From: an uncultured Verrucomicrobiales bacterium
GTDB taxonomy: Bacteria; Verrucomicrobiota; Verrucomicrobiia; Verrucomicrobiales; Akkermansiaceae
Reading direction: 5' to 3'
Assembly: GCA_937905985.1 (NCBI GenBank)
Contig: CALCWC010000031.1
Location: 1-46,941, forward strand
DNA length: 46,941 nucleotides
Below are positions 16,096-24,424 of the stretch, piece by piece; position 1 is the first letter of the stretch, and every line of letters starts with the position of its first letter. The translations under genes were made by a program, and so were the position numbers. The notes under the pieces are model-generated. The model did not search any database, was not told the DNA's origin, and saw nothing but the letters and a program-made list of their open reading frames with translations.

Positions 16096-18234
16096 TTACT
16101 GTGCGTTGGCGGGGGATACGGCGCAGCCGTCCTCCAGGTCCGCGAGGTTGGTGGTGATGACGCGCCTGCCGGGTTCCAAGCCGTGGGTGACGGCGGTGAG
16201 GCCGTCATCCGTGCTGCCGCCGATGATGACGTTCACACGCTTGGCGTGCCCGGCCTCCTCCACGTACACGTACTTGCCGCGCGTGTCCGTCAGGAGTGCC
16301 TGGGCGGGTATGGCCGCCACCTTGAACTGCGGGCTGCGGCGAATCTTGAGCGTGACCACGCCGCCGGGAATGAGCTTGCCGTCCGCGTTGGCGAACTCCG
16401 CCCAGATGTTCATCGTGTCGGTCTGCTCCTGCAGGTGGTTGTCGCAGAAGGCAATCTTGCCGGCCTCCTTGTAGGTCTGCCCGGTGGCGGTCACTAGTGT
16501 GATGTCCGCCTCCTTGATGAGGCACCCGGCATTGCCGAAGGCGCTCATGAGCGCGGTCTCGCTGAGCGGGAAGCGCACGTAGACAGGGTTGGTCTGCACC
16601 ACCACGGCCAGGGGCGTGCGGGTGGAGATGTAGGCACCTTCAGAGACCTTGGCGCGGCCGATGACTCCGTCCATGGGCGCGCAGATGGTGCAGCGCGCCA
16701 GGTCGTCCTCCGCCACGCGCAGGGCGGCCTCCGCGGCGCGCTTCATGGCCTCGGCCTCACCCAGCGTGGCGCGGGCGCTCTCCAGCTCGTCCTTGCTGGA
16801 AGCGCTGCTCTTCACCAGGAATTGCTGGCGTTCATACTTCTGCTTGGCATCGCGGATGCTCACGTCCAGCTGGGCAATGGCGGCCTTGCGCACGTCCACC
16901 GCTGCCTGGTAGTGAGTGGGGTCGATGCGGAAGAGGACATCCCCCTTGTGAACCTTCTGGCCCTCCTTGAAGGGCATTTCTTGGAGCAGGCCCTGCACCT
17001 GTGCGGTGATGAGCACCGTGTTGATGGCCTCCACCTGGGCACCGGCCACGGTCAGTTCGGAGGGGTCCTCCATGAGCTTCACTTCGGCCGTTTCCACTTC
17101 CACAGGCTTGTCGGCCTCCTGGCCGGACTGCGTGGTGGTGCGCTCCACCTTCTCATCCGGGAAGACGGGAATGACCGTGCCGCCGACACGCGTTTTGTGG
17201 GAGCCGTCGGTTACCACGGTCTCGCCTTCCTGAATGCCATCGTAGATGGCTTGGTAGCGCCCCTGCACGGTGCCGGCAATCACCTCCTTGCGGGAGACGG
17301 TGTTCTGGTCGTCGACGGTGTAGACGTAGGAGCCCGTGGAGTCGTGGTGCACGGAGGTGAGGGGCACCATCACCGTTTCGGCGGTCTCCCGCAGCTTCAC
17401 ATACACGGAGCTGATGCCGGAGGGAACGAGTTCCTGCTCCGCATTGGGGAATTCCGCCCACAGCGTGTAGGTGTCAGACCCGCCGGAGAGCAGGTTGTCC
17501 ACAATTTTCACCTGCCCCGCGCTGCCGTACTGCAGCCCGGCGGCGGTCAGGATGCGCACATCGGCCAGTTTGCCGATTTCATTCGGCCCGCGGAAGATGG
17601 CATTCACATCGTACTGGCTAAGCGGGAAGCGCACATAGATGGGGTCAATCTGGTTGATGACGGCCAGTTCCTCCGCGGGCGTGATGTAGTTGCCGGGGGA
17701 GACAAGCAGGCGGCCGATGCGCCCGGTGACTTCCGCGCGGATGGTGCAGTCGTCCAGGTTCTTCTTGGCTCGCACCAGCTCGGCCTCCGCCGCCACCTTC
17801 TTGGCTTTGCAGGTGGCCAGCGCCGCCACGGCGCTCTCGTACACCTCCTGGCTGGCCGCCTGGTTGCTGGCAAGGGAGGACAGGCGGTTCACGCGGTTCT
17901 GCGCGTAAACCATGCGTTCCTCCAGCTCCGTGATGGCGGCCTCCGCCTGTTGCACCGCCGCCTCGTAGCGCAAGGGGTCGATACGCATCAGCACATCACC
18001 CTTGTGCACCAGGCGTCCTTCTTTGAAATTCACTTCTTGCAGGTAGCCCTCCACCGCGCTGTGGATGGTCACGGAATCAATGGCCTCCGTGGCTCCCACG
18101 CTCCTGCGGATGATGCGGTCCTGGCCCTTCACGGCCTTCTCCACCTGCACGCGCGGTGTTGCCGCACCGGGCATCTGCCCCAGCGCCACCCCGCCCAGCA
18201 GCACCACCGCCGCCAATGCTTTCATGGTTCTCAT
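16096..18234 (-). CDS. Tandem (double) periplasmic adaptor protein of RND pump
   Basis: A 712-aa protein, about twice the size of a normal membrane-fusion protein. Two complete adaptor modules are joined head to tail: residues about 25-355 and 379-705, with a polar linker (DEKVERTTTQSGQEADKP) between. The lipoyl/barrel-sandwich half-motif appears twice: LQEVNFKEGRLVHKGDVLMR (65-84) and LQEMPFKEGQKVHKGDVLFR (417-436), each followed by IDP..Y.AAV, a coiled-coil hairpin, and a PIYVRFPLS / PVYVRFPLS beta-barrel strand. The signal peptide is MRTMKALAAVVLLGGVALG; there is no lipobox Cys, so it is probably soluble in the periplasm or held by an uncleaved anchor. Adaptors normally assemble as six copies per pump, so three of these would make a complete ring. 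An 8+8-bp palindrome lies 33-52 bp upstream. Confidence 0.93.
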   Translation of the reverse strand: MRTMKALAAVVLLGGVALGQMPGAATPRVQVEKAVKGQDRIIRRSVGATEAIDSVTIHSAVEGYLQEVNFKEGRLVHKGDVLMRIDPLRYEAAVQQAEAAITELEERMVYAQNRVNRLSSLASNQAASQEVYESAVAALATCKAKKVAAEAELVRAKKNLDDCTIRAEVTGRIGRLLVSPGNYITPAEELAVINQIDPIYVRFPLSQYDVNAIFRGPNEIGKLADVRILTAAGLQYGSAGQVKIVDNLLSGGSDTYTLWAEFPNAEQELVPSGISSVYVKLRETAETVMVPLTSVHHDSTGSYVYTVDDQNTVSRKEVIAGTVQGRYQAIYDGIQEGETVVTDGSHKTRVGGTVIPVFPDEKVERTTTQSGQEADKPVEVETAEVKLMEDPSELTVAGAQVEAINTVLITAQVQGLLQEMPFKEGQKVHKGDVLFRIDPTHYQAAVDVRKAAIAQLDVSIRDAKQKYERQQFLVKSSASSKDELESARATLGEAEAMKRAAEAALRVAEDDLARCTICAPMDGVIGRAKVSEGAYISTRTPLAVVVQTNPVYVRFPLSETALMSAFGNAGCLIKEADITLVTATGQTYKEAGKIAFCDNHLQEQTDTMNIWAEFANADGKLIPGGVVTLKIRRSPQFKVAAIPAQALLTDTRGKYVYVEEAGHAKRVNVIIGGSTDDGLTAVTHGLEPGRRVITTNLADLEDGCAVSPANAQ

Positions 18235-18266
18235 ATGCGTTGAAAATTGTTACCCTTGCTTAATTG

Positions 18267-18286
18267 TTTTAGTTTTACAACTAAAA
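18267..18286. promoter_or_regulatory. Candidate operator of efflux operon
   Basis: A perfect inverted repeat TTTTAGTT-TTAC-AACTAAAA, 32 bp upstream of the adaptor start codon. Size, symmetry and position fit a TetR/MarR-class operator controlling an efflux pump. No regulator gene is adjacent and no clear -35/-10 pair was found here. Confidence 0.5.
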
Positions 18287-18370
18287 GACGCGGCGCATGT
18301 TACCACACGCGCGCGTGAATAGCAAGCCCGCTGCCACATTTTTTAGAGGCAAGGGCAATTGGGCGGTCAA

Positions 18371-19465
18371 TCAGTTGGAGGCGGCAGCGCCCCCCACCTT
18401 TTTGCGCTTGGGGAATTCCCCCAGGAACGCGGCGGAGAGGAACGGGGAAAGGTTGATGATTGCCTTGAGACCCACGCATGCGTAGCAAATGACAAGGCCC
18501 AGCAGGAGGTTGCCGCAAAACACGGCAAGCTGGGGAGTGGAGGCATCTGGGAACAGCGGCGTTGCCGGAATCAGCAGGATGGAGAGCACATATATGGCCA
18601 TGCTGCTTTTGCCGAGGCGTTTGAACTGTCTCAGCACCATGCCTCCCATATTGGCCGCCTGTGTCTGGGCGGAACTGATGCCGCTGAACAGGCGCAGCAT
18701 GATCACGCATCCCGCCAAACCCGTCAGTATCCTGCCGTATGGCACATGGAAATGGGTATAGTCCCGGCACAGCAGGGCAAACAGCACAATCGCGAGAATC
18801 GGTATCACGCGGCCATGGACCACAAGGCGTTTGATGGCGGGGAATTCAAACAAGGCAACTCCCAGCGCAAAGGCCGGGAACATGTGGTAGGTGGACAACA
18901 CGTAATGAATCTGGAGACCCGAATCCGATAAATAGGCCCCGCCAAAACGATTGATGGAAAACACGCATGCAAAGAGAATGATAAATCCGGCAACCGCTCC
19001 GAACGCCCCCGGCACGGCGCGCCTGAGCAGATGGTATGCCGCGAACATGAGCTGCAGGATAAACAGGCAGGGCAGGAACCACCACTGTCCCCATCCGCTT
19101 ATGATACCCAGACACGCGTTGTGGAAACTGTAGTGGGAAATCTCCCCCGTGGTGGCGTAAATGCACGGCGAGGCAAGCATCCAGCAGATATAGGGCACCA
19201 TCACGCTCAAGAAGCGGCGGTAGATAAATTTCGGGAGGTTCGCGTTGTGGGAAAAGGAGAGCGCGGCCGTATACCCCGCCAGCATGAAGAAAAGCGGCAT
19301 GTGGAAGCTGTATATCAGCATCCTGCCCGGGTTCACCGTCCCTTCCGCATATCCCATGTGGCCCACCACAACCAGCAGTATGGCCAGCCCTTTCAAAATA
19401 TCCACCCATTCGATACGGGGCACCGCAGGGGCGTTTTGCGCTTTAGTCTGTGGTGATGTTTCCAT
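18371..19465 (-). CDS. Membrane acyltransferase (acyltransferase 3 family)
   Basis: A 364-aa polytopic membrane protein. The N-terminus EWVDILKGLAILLVVVGHM, with the catalytic-type His in VVGHM, and SFHMPLFFMLAGY, both near the membrane surface, are the hallmarks of acyltransferase 3 / OafA-like O-acetyltransferases. About ten TM helices are predicted. Such proteins move acetyl groups from the cytoplasm onto exported sugars (peptidoglycan, LPS O-antigen, capsule). The acceptor cannot be read from the sequence. It is encoded downstream of the DUF805 gene but has its own promoter, so it may be transcribed alone. Confidence 0.88.
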   Translation of the reverse strand: METSPQTKAQNAPAVPRIEWVDILKGLAILLVVVGHMGYAEGTVNPGRMLIYSFHMPLFFMLAGYTAALSFSHNANLPKFIYRRFLSVMVPYICWMLASPCIYATTGEISHYSFHNACLGIISGWGQWWFLPCLFILQLMFAAYHLLRRAVPGAFGAVAGFIILFACVFSINRFGGAYLSDSGLQIHYVLSTYHMFPAFALGVALFEFPAIKRLVVHGRVIPILAIVLFALLCRDYTHFHVPYGRILTGLAGCVIMLRLFSGISSAQTQAANMGGMVLRQFKRLGKSSMAIYVLSILLIPATPLFPDASTPQLAVFCGNLLLGLVICYACVGLKAIINLSPFLSAAFLGEFPKRKKVGGAAASN

Positions 19466-19477
19466 GTCGCGGTGCCC

Positions 19478-19505
19478 AGTATACAGGAAACGGGGCGGGG
19501 TGCAA
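19478..19505 (-). promoter_or_regulatory. Promoter of acyltransferase gene, near-leaderless
   Basis: Minus-strand TTGCAC (19500-19505), 16-bp spacer, TATACT (19478-19483). The -10 ends 12 nt from the ATG at 19465. Confidence 0.55.
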
Positions 19506-19508
19506 GCT

Positions 19509-20000
19509 TTATCGGGGGGATTCGGGATTCTCCCTGTATTTGGGGGAAATTCCCCACTGGTTGGGCTCTTTACGTGAGTCCAGCATGCAGTAGAAGACGA
19601 TGACAGCGGGGATGATGAGGGAGGCCCAGCGGATATCGAATTTATCCGGGGAGGGCTCGTTGCAGAAGCAGATGAGGGCCGCGGCGAAGGCGGCGGCGAT
19701 GAGCAGGCCGCTGCGCCCGGTGTCGTGCAGGCGGCGGCTCACCGTTCCCATGCCCGGCAGCACCAGGAAGAACACGCAGAGACCTTCCAACACATAGAAT
19801 TGCACGTCTACGTCGTCCGTGAGACTGCGGCACCACTCGAACCCGCCGTAGACGATAGCGGCGGAGATGATGGCCAGGATGCCGCCGCCAATCCAGAATT
19901 CGCGGCGCGTGGCGCGTCCCTTCCAATTGGACCAGGCGGCCGTGAAGGCATGCGCCACGAGGGAAGGCACGCTTGCTGTGTTGGGATCGTAGGGAACCAT
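19509..20000 (-). CDS. DUF805 family membrane protein
   Basis: A 163-aa protein with four predicted TM helices and the DUF805 marks: WKGRATRREFWIGG at the first helix and VSRRLHDTGRSG between helices. Function of the family is unknown. The start codon lies 3 bp after the clpC stop, so it is translated from the clpC mRNA. This link with the McsAB-ClpC operon may be chance or may point to a membrane-stress role; nothing in the sequence decides it. Confidence 0.88.
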   Translation of the reverse strand: MVPYDPNTASVPSLVAHAFTAAWSNWKGRATRREFWIGGGILAIISAAIVYGGFEWCRSLTDDVDVQFYVLEGLCVFFLVLPGMGTVSRRLHDTGRSGLLIAAAFAAALICFCNEPSPDKFDIRWASLIIPAVIVFYCMLDSRKEPNQWGISPKYRENPESPR

Positions 20001-20003
20001 GGA

Positions 20004-22652
20004 CTACTTCTTGCGCGGCTTCTTGGCTTCCTTGGCGGGAGCCTTCTTTGCCTTGGGTGCGGGCTTGCGCTTGGGCTTGGCAGGCTTGGCCTCTTGGAAC
20101 TCGATGGCGTCTGTTTTCTTGTTGCGGACGGCCACGGAGTTGTGCCCGGGTGCCAGGTCTCCGCGCAGAATGGCCTCCGCGATGGGGTCCTCCAGCAGGC
20201 GCTCGATGGCGCGGCGCATGGGGCGCGCGCCGTATTCCGGGTTGTAGCCCTTGTCCACCAGCATGGTCACCACCTCCGGCGTCAGGCTCAGGCCGATTTT
20301 CTTCTCCGCCAGGCGGTCGATGAGCTTCTGCGCCTCCAGTTTCACGATGTCCGCGAGGTCCTTGCGGTCCAGCACGCGGAAGACGATAAGCTCATCGAAG
20401 CGGTTGATGAATTCCGGGCGGAACTCCTTCTTGGCGGCCTCGGTGATTTTCTCCTTGAGGGCCTCGTAGTCGGCCTCCGCATTGTCACCGGAGGCAAAGC
20501 CCATGCGGCTGCGTGAGCTGCCGAGACTGGCACCCACGTTGGAGGTGAGGATGATGATGGTGTTGCTGAAGCTCACCTTGCGGCCCAGGGAATCCGTCAT
20601 GGCACCTTCCTCCAACACCTGCAGCAGCAGGTTCATCACATCCGGGTGGGCCTTTTCCACCTCGTCGAACAAGATGACCGCGTACGGGCGGCGGCGCACC
20701 TTCTCGGTGAGCTGGCCGCCCTCGTCGTGCCCCACGTACCCTGGGGGCGAGCCGATGAGGCGGCTGGTGCTGTACTTCTCCATGTACTCGCTCATGTCCA
20801 CCTGGATGAGCGCATCCGCCGTGCCGAACATGATTTCCGCCAGGTTGCGGGCCAGGTAGGTCTTGCCCACGCCCGTGGGCCCCATGAAGAGGAAGGAGCC
20901 GATGGGGCGGCGCGGGTCCTTCACATCCGCCCTGCTGCGGCGCAGCGCGCGGGAGATGGCGGAGCAGGCGATGTCCTGGCCGATGACCTTGCTCTTCAGC
21001 TCGTTCTCCATCTGCAGCAGGCGTTCCGTCTCCTTCTGCTCCATGCGGGCCAGCGGGATTCCGGTCCACTTGGAGACCACGGCCATGATGTCGTCTTCCG
21101 TCACGTCCGCCACGGTGGTATCCATGTCCTTCTTCCAGGAGTCGATGCCGGAGCTGAGCTTGCGGCGCAGCTGGGCCTCCATGTCGCGCAGCTTGGCGGC
21201 GCGCTCGAAGTCCTGGGTCTTGGCGGCGGCCTTCTTGCCCTCCTCCAGTTTGGCGCACTGCTGCTCAATGCTCTTGAGCTCTTCCGGGCGTGTCATATGG
21301 GCCACGCGGAGGCGGGAGCCGGCCTCGTCCATGATGTCGATGGCCTTGTCCGGCAGGAAACGGCCGGTGATGTAGCGCTTGGAGAGGTTGGCGGCGGCCT
21401 CCAGGGCCTTGTCGGTGTAGTGCACGTGGTGGTGCTCCTCGTAGCGCGGGGCGATTCCGTGGAGGATGGCGATGGTGTCCGGCAGGGAGGGCTCTCCCAC
21501 CTGGACCTGCTGGAAGCGGCGCTCGAAGGCGGCGTCCTTCTCCACGTGTTTGCGGAATTCGTTGAGGGTGGTGGCGCCGATGGCCTGCATCTCACCGCGG
21601 GAGAGGGCGGGCTTGATGATGTTGGAGGCGTCCATGGTGCCCTCGGCAGAGCCGGCGCCCATCAGGGTGTGGATTTCGTCGATGAAGAGGATGATGTTCT
21701 TCTCCTTGCGGATTTCATCCATCACGGCCTTGAGGCGTTCCTCAAACTGGCCTCGGTACTTGGTGCCCGCCACCATCAGCGCCAAATCCAGGCTGATGAT
21801 GCGCTTGCCCAGCAGGAACTCCGGCACGTCACCGCTCACAATCATCTGCGCCAGTCCCTCCACGATGGCGGTCTTGCCCACGCCGGCCTCCCCCAGCAGT
21901 ACGGGGTTGTTCTTCGTGCGGCGGCACAGGATTTGGATGACGCGCTCTATCTCGTTGCGTCGGCCGATGACGGGGTCCAGCTCGCCCTTGGCGGCGCGCT
22001 CCGTCATGTCGCGCCCGAACGCGTCCAGCGCGGGCGTGCGGGAACGCTCGCCGCGGCTGCGCTGTGCCTCGCGTCCCTCCTGCTGGCGAGACTCGTGCAG
22101 GAAGGCGTTGGGGTCGTCCTCCTCCTCCTCGCCGGGGCCCTCCGGGCCGCGGTTGCCGCCGGGCAGGGGATCGGGCGGCGGGGGCGGGGTGTCGCCGCCA
22201 TCGTCGTCGGTGTCGAAGTTTGTGCCGATTTCCTCCATCACGCCCTTGCGGGCGTTCTCATAGGTGAGCCCGGAGGAATGCAGGGCCTGCCAGGCGAGGC
22301 CGTCCTCGTCGCGCAGGATGGCGAGCAGCACGTGTTCCGTTCCGATGTAGGTGTGGCGCATGTTGCGGGCTTCCTCGCCCGCGAGGGTGAGCAGCTTGCG
22401 GACGCGCGGCGTGCAGGGCAGCTCGCCGTCCGTTCCGGCGGCGTTGCCTTCCACCATGGAAGCCTCTATCTGCTGGGCCAGGGTGCCGATGTTGATGCCG
22501 GCGTTCTCCATGACGCTTACGGCCACGCCCTGGCCGAGCTTCAGCAGGCCGAGCAGCACGTGTTCCGCACCGATGTAGTTGTGGTGGAAGCGGTCCGCTT
22601 CCCTGCGAGCCAGGTTCATGACCTGCTGCACGCGTGGAGTAAAGTTCTTCAT
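20004..22652 (-). CDS. clpC: ClpC AAA+ protease chaperone
   Basis: An 882-aa Hsp100 unfoldase that feeds substrates to ClpP. It has two N-domain repeats (NYIGAEHVLLGLLKLGQG at about 25 and TYIGTEHVLLAILRDEDG at about 100) and the first AAA module with Walker A GEAGVGKTAIVEG (about 253). A middle domain with a UVR-like helix pair (about 460-490) follows, then the second AAA module with Walker A GPTGVGKTYLAR (about 590) and DMSEYMEKYSTSRLIG. Two unusual parts: a Pro/Gly/Asp/Glu-rich linker of about 50 aa after the N domain (residues ~150-205) and a Lys/Pro/Ala-rich basic tail of about 30 aa at the C-terminus. It is third in the mcsA-mcsB-clpC order known from Firmicutes; ctsR is absent. Confidence 0.96.
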   Translation of the reverse strand: MKNFTPRVQQVMNLARREADRFHHNYIGAEHVLLGLLKLGQGVAVSVMENAGINIGTLAQQIEASMVEGNAAGTDGELPCTPRVRKLLTLAGEEARNMRHTYIGTEHVLLAILRDEDGLAWQALHSSGLTYENARKGVMEEIGTNFDTDDDGGDTPPPPPDPLPGGNRGPEGPGEEEEDDPNAFLHESRQQEGREAQRSRGERSRTPALDAFGRDMTERAAKGELDPVIGRRNEIERVIQILCRRTKNNPVLLGEAGVGKTAIVEGLAQMIVSGDVPEFLLGKRIISLDLALMVAGTKYRGQFEERLKAVMDEIRKEKNIILFIDEIHTLMGAGSAEGTMDASNIIKPALSRGEMQAIGATTLNEFRKHVEKDAAFERRFQQVQVGEPSLPDTIAILHGIAPRYEEHHHVHYTDKALEAAANLSKRYITGRFLPDKAIDIMDEAGSRLRVAHMTRPEELKSIEQQCAKLEEGKKAAAKTQDFERAAKLRDMEAQLRRKLSSGIDSWKKDMDTTVADVTEDDIMAVVSKWTGIPLARMEQKETERLLQMENELKSKVIGQDIACSAISRALRRSRADVKDPRRPIGSFLFMGPTGVGKTYLARNLAEIMFGTADALIQVDMSEYMEKYSTSRLIGSPPGYVGHDEGGQLTEKVRRRPYAVILFDEVEKAHPDVMNLLLQVLEEGAMTDSLGRKVSFSNTIIILTSNVGASLGSSRSRMGFASGDNAEADYEALKEKITEAAKKEFRPEFINRFDELIVFRVLDRKDLADIVKLEAQKLIDRLAEKKIGLSLTPEVVTMLVDKGYNPEYGARPMRRAIERLLEDPIAEAILRGDLAPGHNSVAVRNKKTDAIEFQEAKPAKPKRKPAPKAKKAPAKEAKKPRKK

Positions 22653-22655
22653 GGT

Positions 22656-23777
22656 TTAATCGAAATCGTTGGGTGAATGGAAAGTGTGAGGGGTGGATTT
22701 CAGGAAGGCGCGGCAGCGCTCCGCCAGCATGAGCGGCGCTACCTCCTCTTCCTCCATCGTGACCGCCTGCACGGTGAGCTCCAGCTCTAGCGCGCTGAGA
22801 GCCTCAATGAACTTGCGCGCCCCGCACGCCCACTCGATGATGTCCAGCACGGTGCCCAGGCGCAGCATGGAGAACGCATCCCGCATTTCCTTGATGCTCA
22901 GCCGCCTAGCCTGGTTGAGCATGCCGTAGGTGCGGCCGATGAGGTCGTGGATGCGTTGGCCTGGCTCGTGCAGCAGGCGGTTCCGCACGCCCAGCTCGCG
23001 CTCGACGACGCGCTCCACCACCTCGAAGAAATACTCTTGGATCTGGTTGAGGTGGATTCCCGGCGCGGGGATGGTGTAGAGCATGAAACGGCCCGCGGTG
23101 TCGTCGCTGCCGTCGGAATAGTACGGTGAGATGCTCACGTGGAGCTTCTCCATGGCTTTGGTGACCTGTCCCATCATGTGGGAGAATTTGAGGGCCGGCA
23201 GGTGGAGCAGGGCGTAGAGCTGGATGCCGCACCCGCATTCACCCGGGATGCTGGTGAGGTAGTGGTCGTTCTCGGCATCGCCTGCAAAGTCGAACGCCTC
23301 GCCGAGGTCGCGCCCCAGTTCCTCCACGGAATCCAGGAAACGTCCCACGCGCAGGTTGTCGCCGCGCTTGCAGGGCGGGTAGCCCTGGCGGAACTGGTGG
23401 ATGACCAGGTGCTCCTCCTCGTTGACCATGGCCACCATGTTTTTCTTCTGGGAGATGATGATGTGGCAGCCGTCTTGCCTTGCGGCCAGTGAGGGGGAGA
23501 TGAGGTTGTAGAGCAGGAGCTGCTGGCGTGTGTTGAAATCCAGCGCAGGCATTTCCGCCTGGAAGGCTCCGCGCTTGAACGCCGGCAGCTGCAGCAGGGT
23601 GGGTACAAGCTCCTCCGCCACCGCGCGGCGGTCCTCCACCGTGCTCCAGCCCGGGAAGGGATGCCCCTTCAGGTTGCGCACCGTGCGTGAGAACACCCCC
23701 AGCAGCGTGTCTTGGCGGTCGCCGGCTTCCAGCAGGTGTGCGGGTGCCTGTTTCAGCAATGTCTCCAGCTTCATCAT
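22656..23777 (-). CDS. mcsB: McsB-like protein arginine kinase, probably catalytically dead
   Basis: A 373-aa phosphagen-kinase-fold protein, the usual McsB length and operon place. The frame of the fold is clear: LISPSL, MVNEEEHL, DHYLTSIP, LHLPAL. Active-site positions are changed compared with Bacillus McsB: SSRIRLARN is reduced to FSRTVRN, HLISP is NLISP, EEDHIRIQ is EEEHLVIH, LTSCPTNVGTGLRAS is LTSIPGECGCGIQLY (catalytic Cys to Ile, Arg to Gln), and VVRGIYGEG is VSISPYYSDG. Comparison is from memory of the Bacillus sequence. ATP binding and arginine phosphorylation are therefore doubtful; a role as adaptor or pArg receptor for ClpC is the natural alternative. Its ATG overlaps the mcsA stop (ATGA), and clpC starts 3 bp downstream, so all three are translationally coupled. 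Confidence 0.88.
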   Translation of the reverse strand: MMKLETLLKQAPAHLLEAGDRQDTLLGVFSRTVRNLKGHPFPGWSTVEDRRAVAEELVPTLLQLPAFKRGAFQAEMPALDFNTRQQLLLYNLISPSLAARQDGCHIIISQKKNMVAMVNEEEHLVIHQFRQGYPPCKRGDNLRVGRFLDSVEELGRDLGEAFDFAGDAENDHYLTSIPGECGCGIQLYALLHLPALKFSHMMGQVTKAMEKLHVSISPYYSDGSDDTAGRFMLYTIPAPGIHLNQIQEYFFEVVERVVERELGVRNRLLHEPGQRIHDLIGRTYGMLNQARRLSIKEMRDAFSMLRLGTVLDIIEWACGARKFIEALSALELELTVQAVTMEEEEVAPLMLAERCRAFLKSTPHTFHSPNDFD

Positions 23778-24298
23778 GCCTTGTGTGCGTTGTTGAGAGC
23801 CTTGATTTCGTCGCGCAGTTCGGCGGCTCGCTCGTAGTCCTCGCGCTCCACGGCTTGTTGCAGTTCGGCCTCCAGCGCCTGGGTGCTGCGCTGCGGCTGT
23901 TCCTGAGGTGCGGGTTCATCCCCGCCGGCCTCCAACTTGGGCGCGCCGATTTCCGTGGCCAGGAAGGTGTAGCAGTCCGGGCAGCCCAGGCGGTTGGTGC
24001 GGCGGTAGTCCTCCAGCGAGAAATGGCAAACAGGGCAGGCGGTGATCACATCGCAGCCCTCGGCGGCGGGCCGGCTCTTGTCCTCCTTGTCGCCCTGCAC
24101 CAGCTGGCGCACAATCTTGTCCATTTGCCGCTGCAGCTCCTGCGGGAAGAATTTCTCCGCGAAGGTGAGCGACTGCGGGTCAAAGAGACCGCGAGCCTTG
24201 GCGCACTCCTCGCAAAGCGCCATCTCGGTAATCTTTCCGTTGACGATTTGCGTTAGAAACATCGAAGCCCTACGGCCGCATATCTGGCACTTCTTCAC
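23774..24298 (-). CDS. mcsA: McsA-like activator, zinc-finger and UVR-domain protein
   Basis: A 174-aa protein starting with GTG at 24298 (VKKCQICGRRAS); upstream open sequence is His/Pro-rich antisense and not coding. Two zinc-binding pairs of CxxC motifs are intact: CQIC...CEEC (residues 4-31) and CPVC...CPDC (about 85-110). The C-terminus has a UVR motif (LQQAVEREDYERAAELRDEI), the part that contacts ClpC in the known system. In Firmicutes McsA activates the McsB kinase and tethers it to ClpC. Here it is first in the operon. The minus-strand -10 box lies 7 nt from the GTG, so the mRNA is predicted to be leaderless. Confidence 0.9.
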   Translation of the reverse strand: MKKCQICGRRASMFLTQIVNGKITEMALCEECAKARGLFDPQSLTFAEKFFPQELQRQMDKIVRQLVQGDKEDKSRPAAEGCDVITACPVCHFSLEDYRRTNRLGCPDCYTFLATEIGAPKLEAGGDEPAPQEQPQRSTQALEAELQQAVEREDYERAAELRDEIKALNNAHKA

Positions 24299-24305
24299 AT
24301 CCGTG

Positions 24306-24334
24306 AGACTACTCCCTTGCGCGCGCGTTTTCCA
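24306..24334 (-). promoter_or_regulatory. Promoter of mcsA-mcsB-clpC operon, leaderless type
   Basis: Minus-strand TGGAAA (24329-24334), 17-bp spacer, TAGTCT (24306-24311), then 7 nt to the GTG at 24298. The -35 is a weak match, and no CtsR-type or CIRCE heat-shock operator is visible around it. Confidence 0.45.
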
Positions 24335-24383
24335 GCCCGCGCCGTGTCTTTTTGTGTCAGCGCACGCCGGCTGCAATTGCCGC

Positions 24384-24412
24384 TTGCGGGGAGAATGCGG
24401 GGATGGTAGTAT
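24384..24412 (+). promoter_or_regulatory. Promoter of membrane protein gene at 24425
   Basis: TTGCGG (24384-24389), 17-bp spacer, TAGTAT (24407-24412); 12 nt to the ATG. A purine-rich GGGGGAG (24413-24419) lies where the transcript should begin, so it may not be in the mRNA as a ribosome site. Confidence 0.5.
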
Positions 24413-24424
24413 GGGGGAGCAGAA

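Noticed and set aside
16822..18243. A 473-codon open frame opposite the adaptor gene
   Set aside because: Antisense shadow; it runs through the presumed promoter region of the adaptor and has no motif.
18306..18317. CACGCGCGCGTG palindrome after the acyltransferase gene as a terminator
   Set aside because: The palindrome has no loop and no following T-run; probably only alternating CG sequence.
20646..22676. A 676-codon open frame opposite clpC
   Set aside because: Mirror of the clpC codon pattern; no motif and no start signal.
24299..24424. CtsR or CIRCE heat-shock operator for the mcsA-clpC operon
   Set aside because: Neither the CtsR heptad repeat nor the CIRCE inverted repeat is present.
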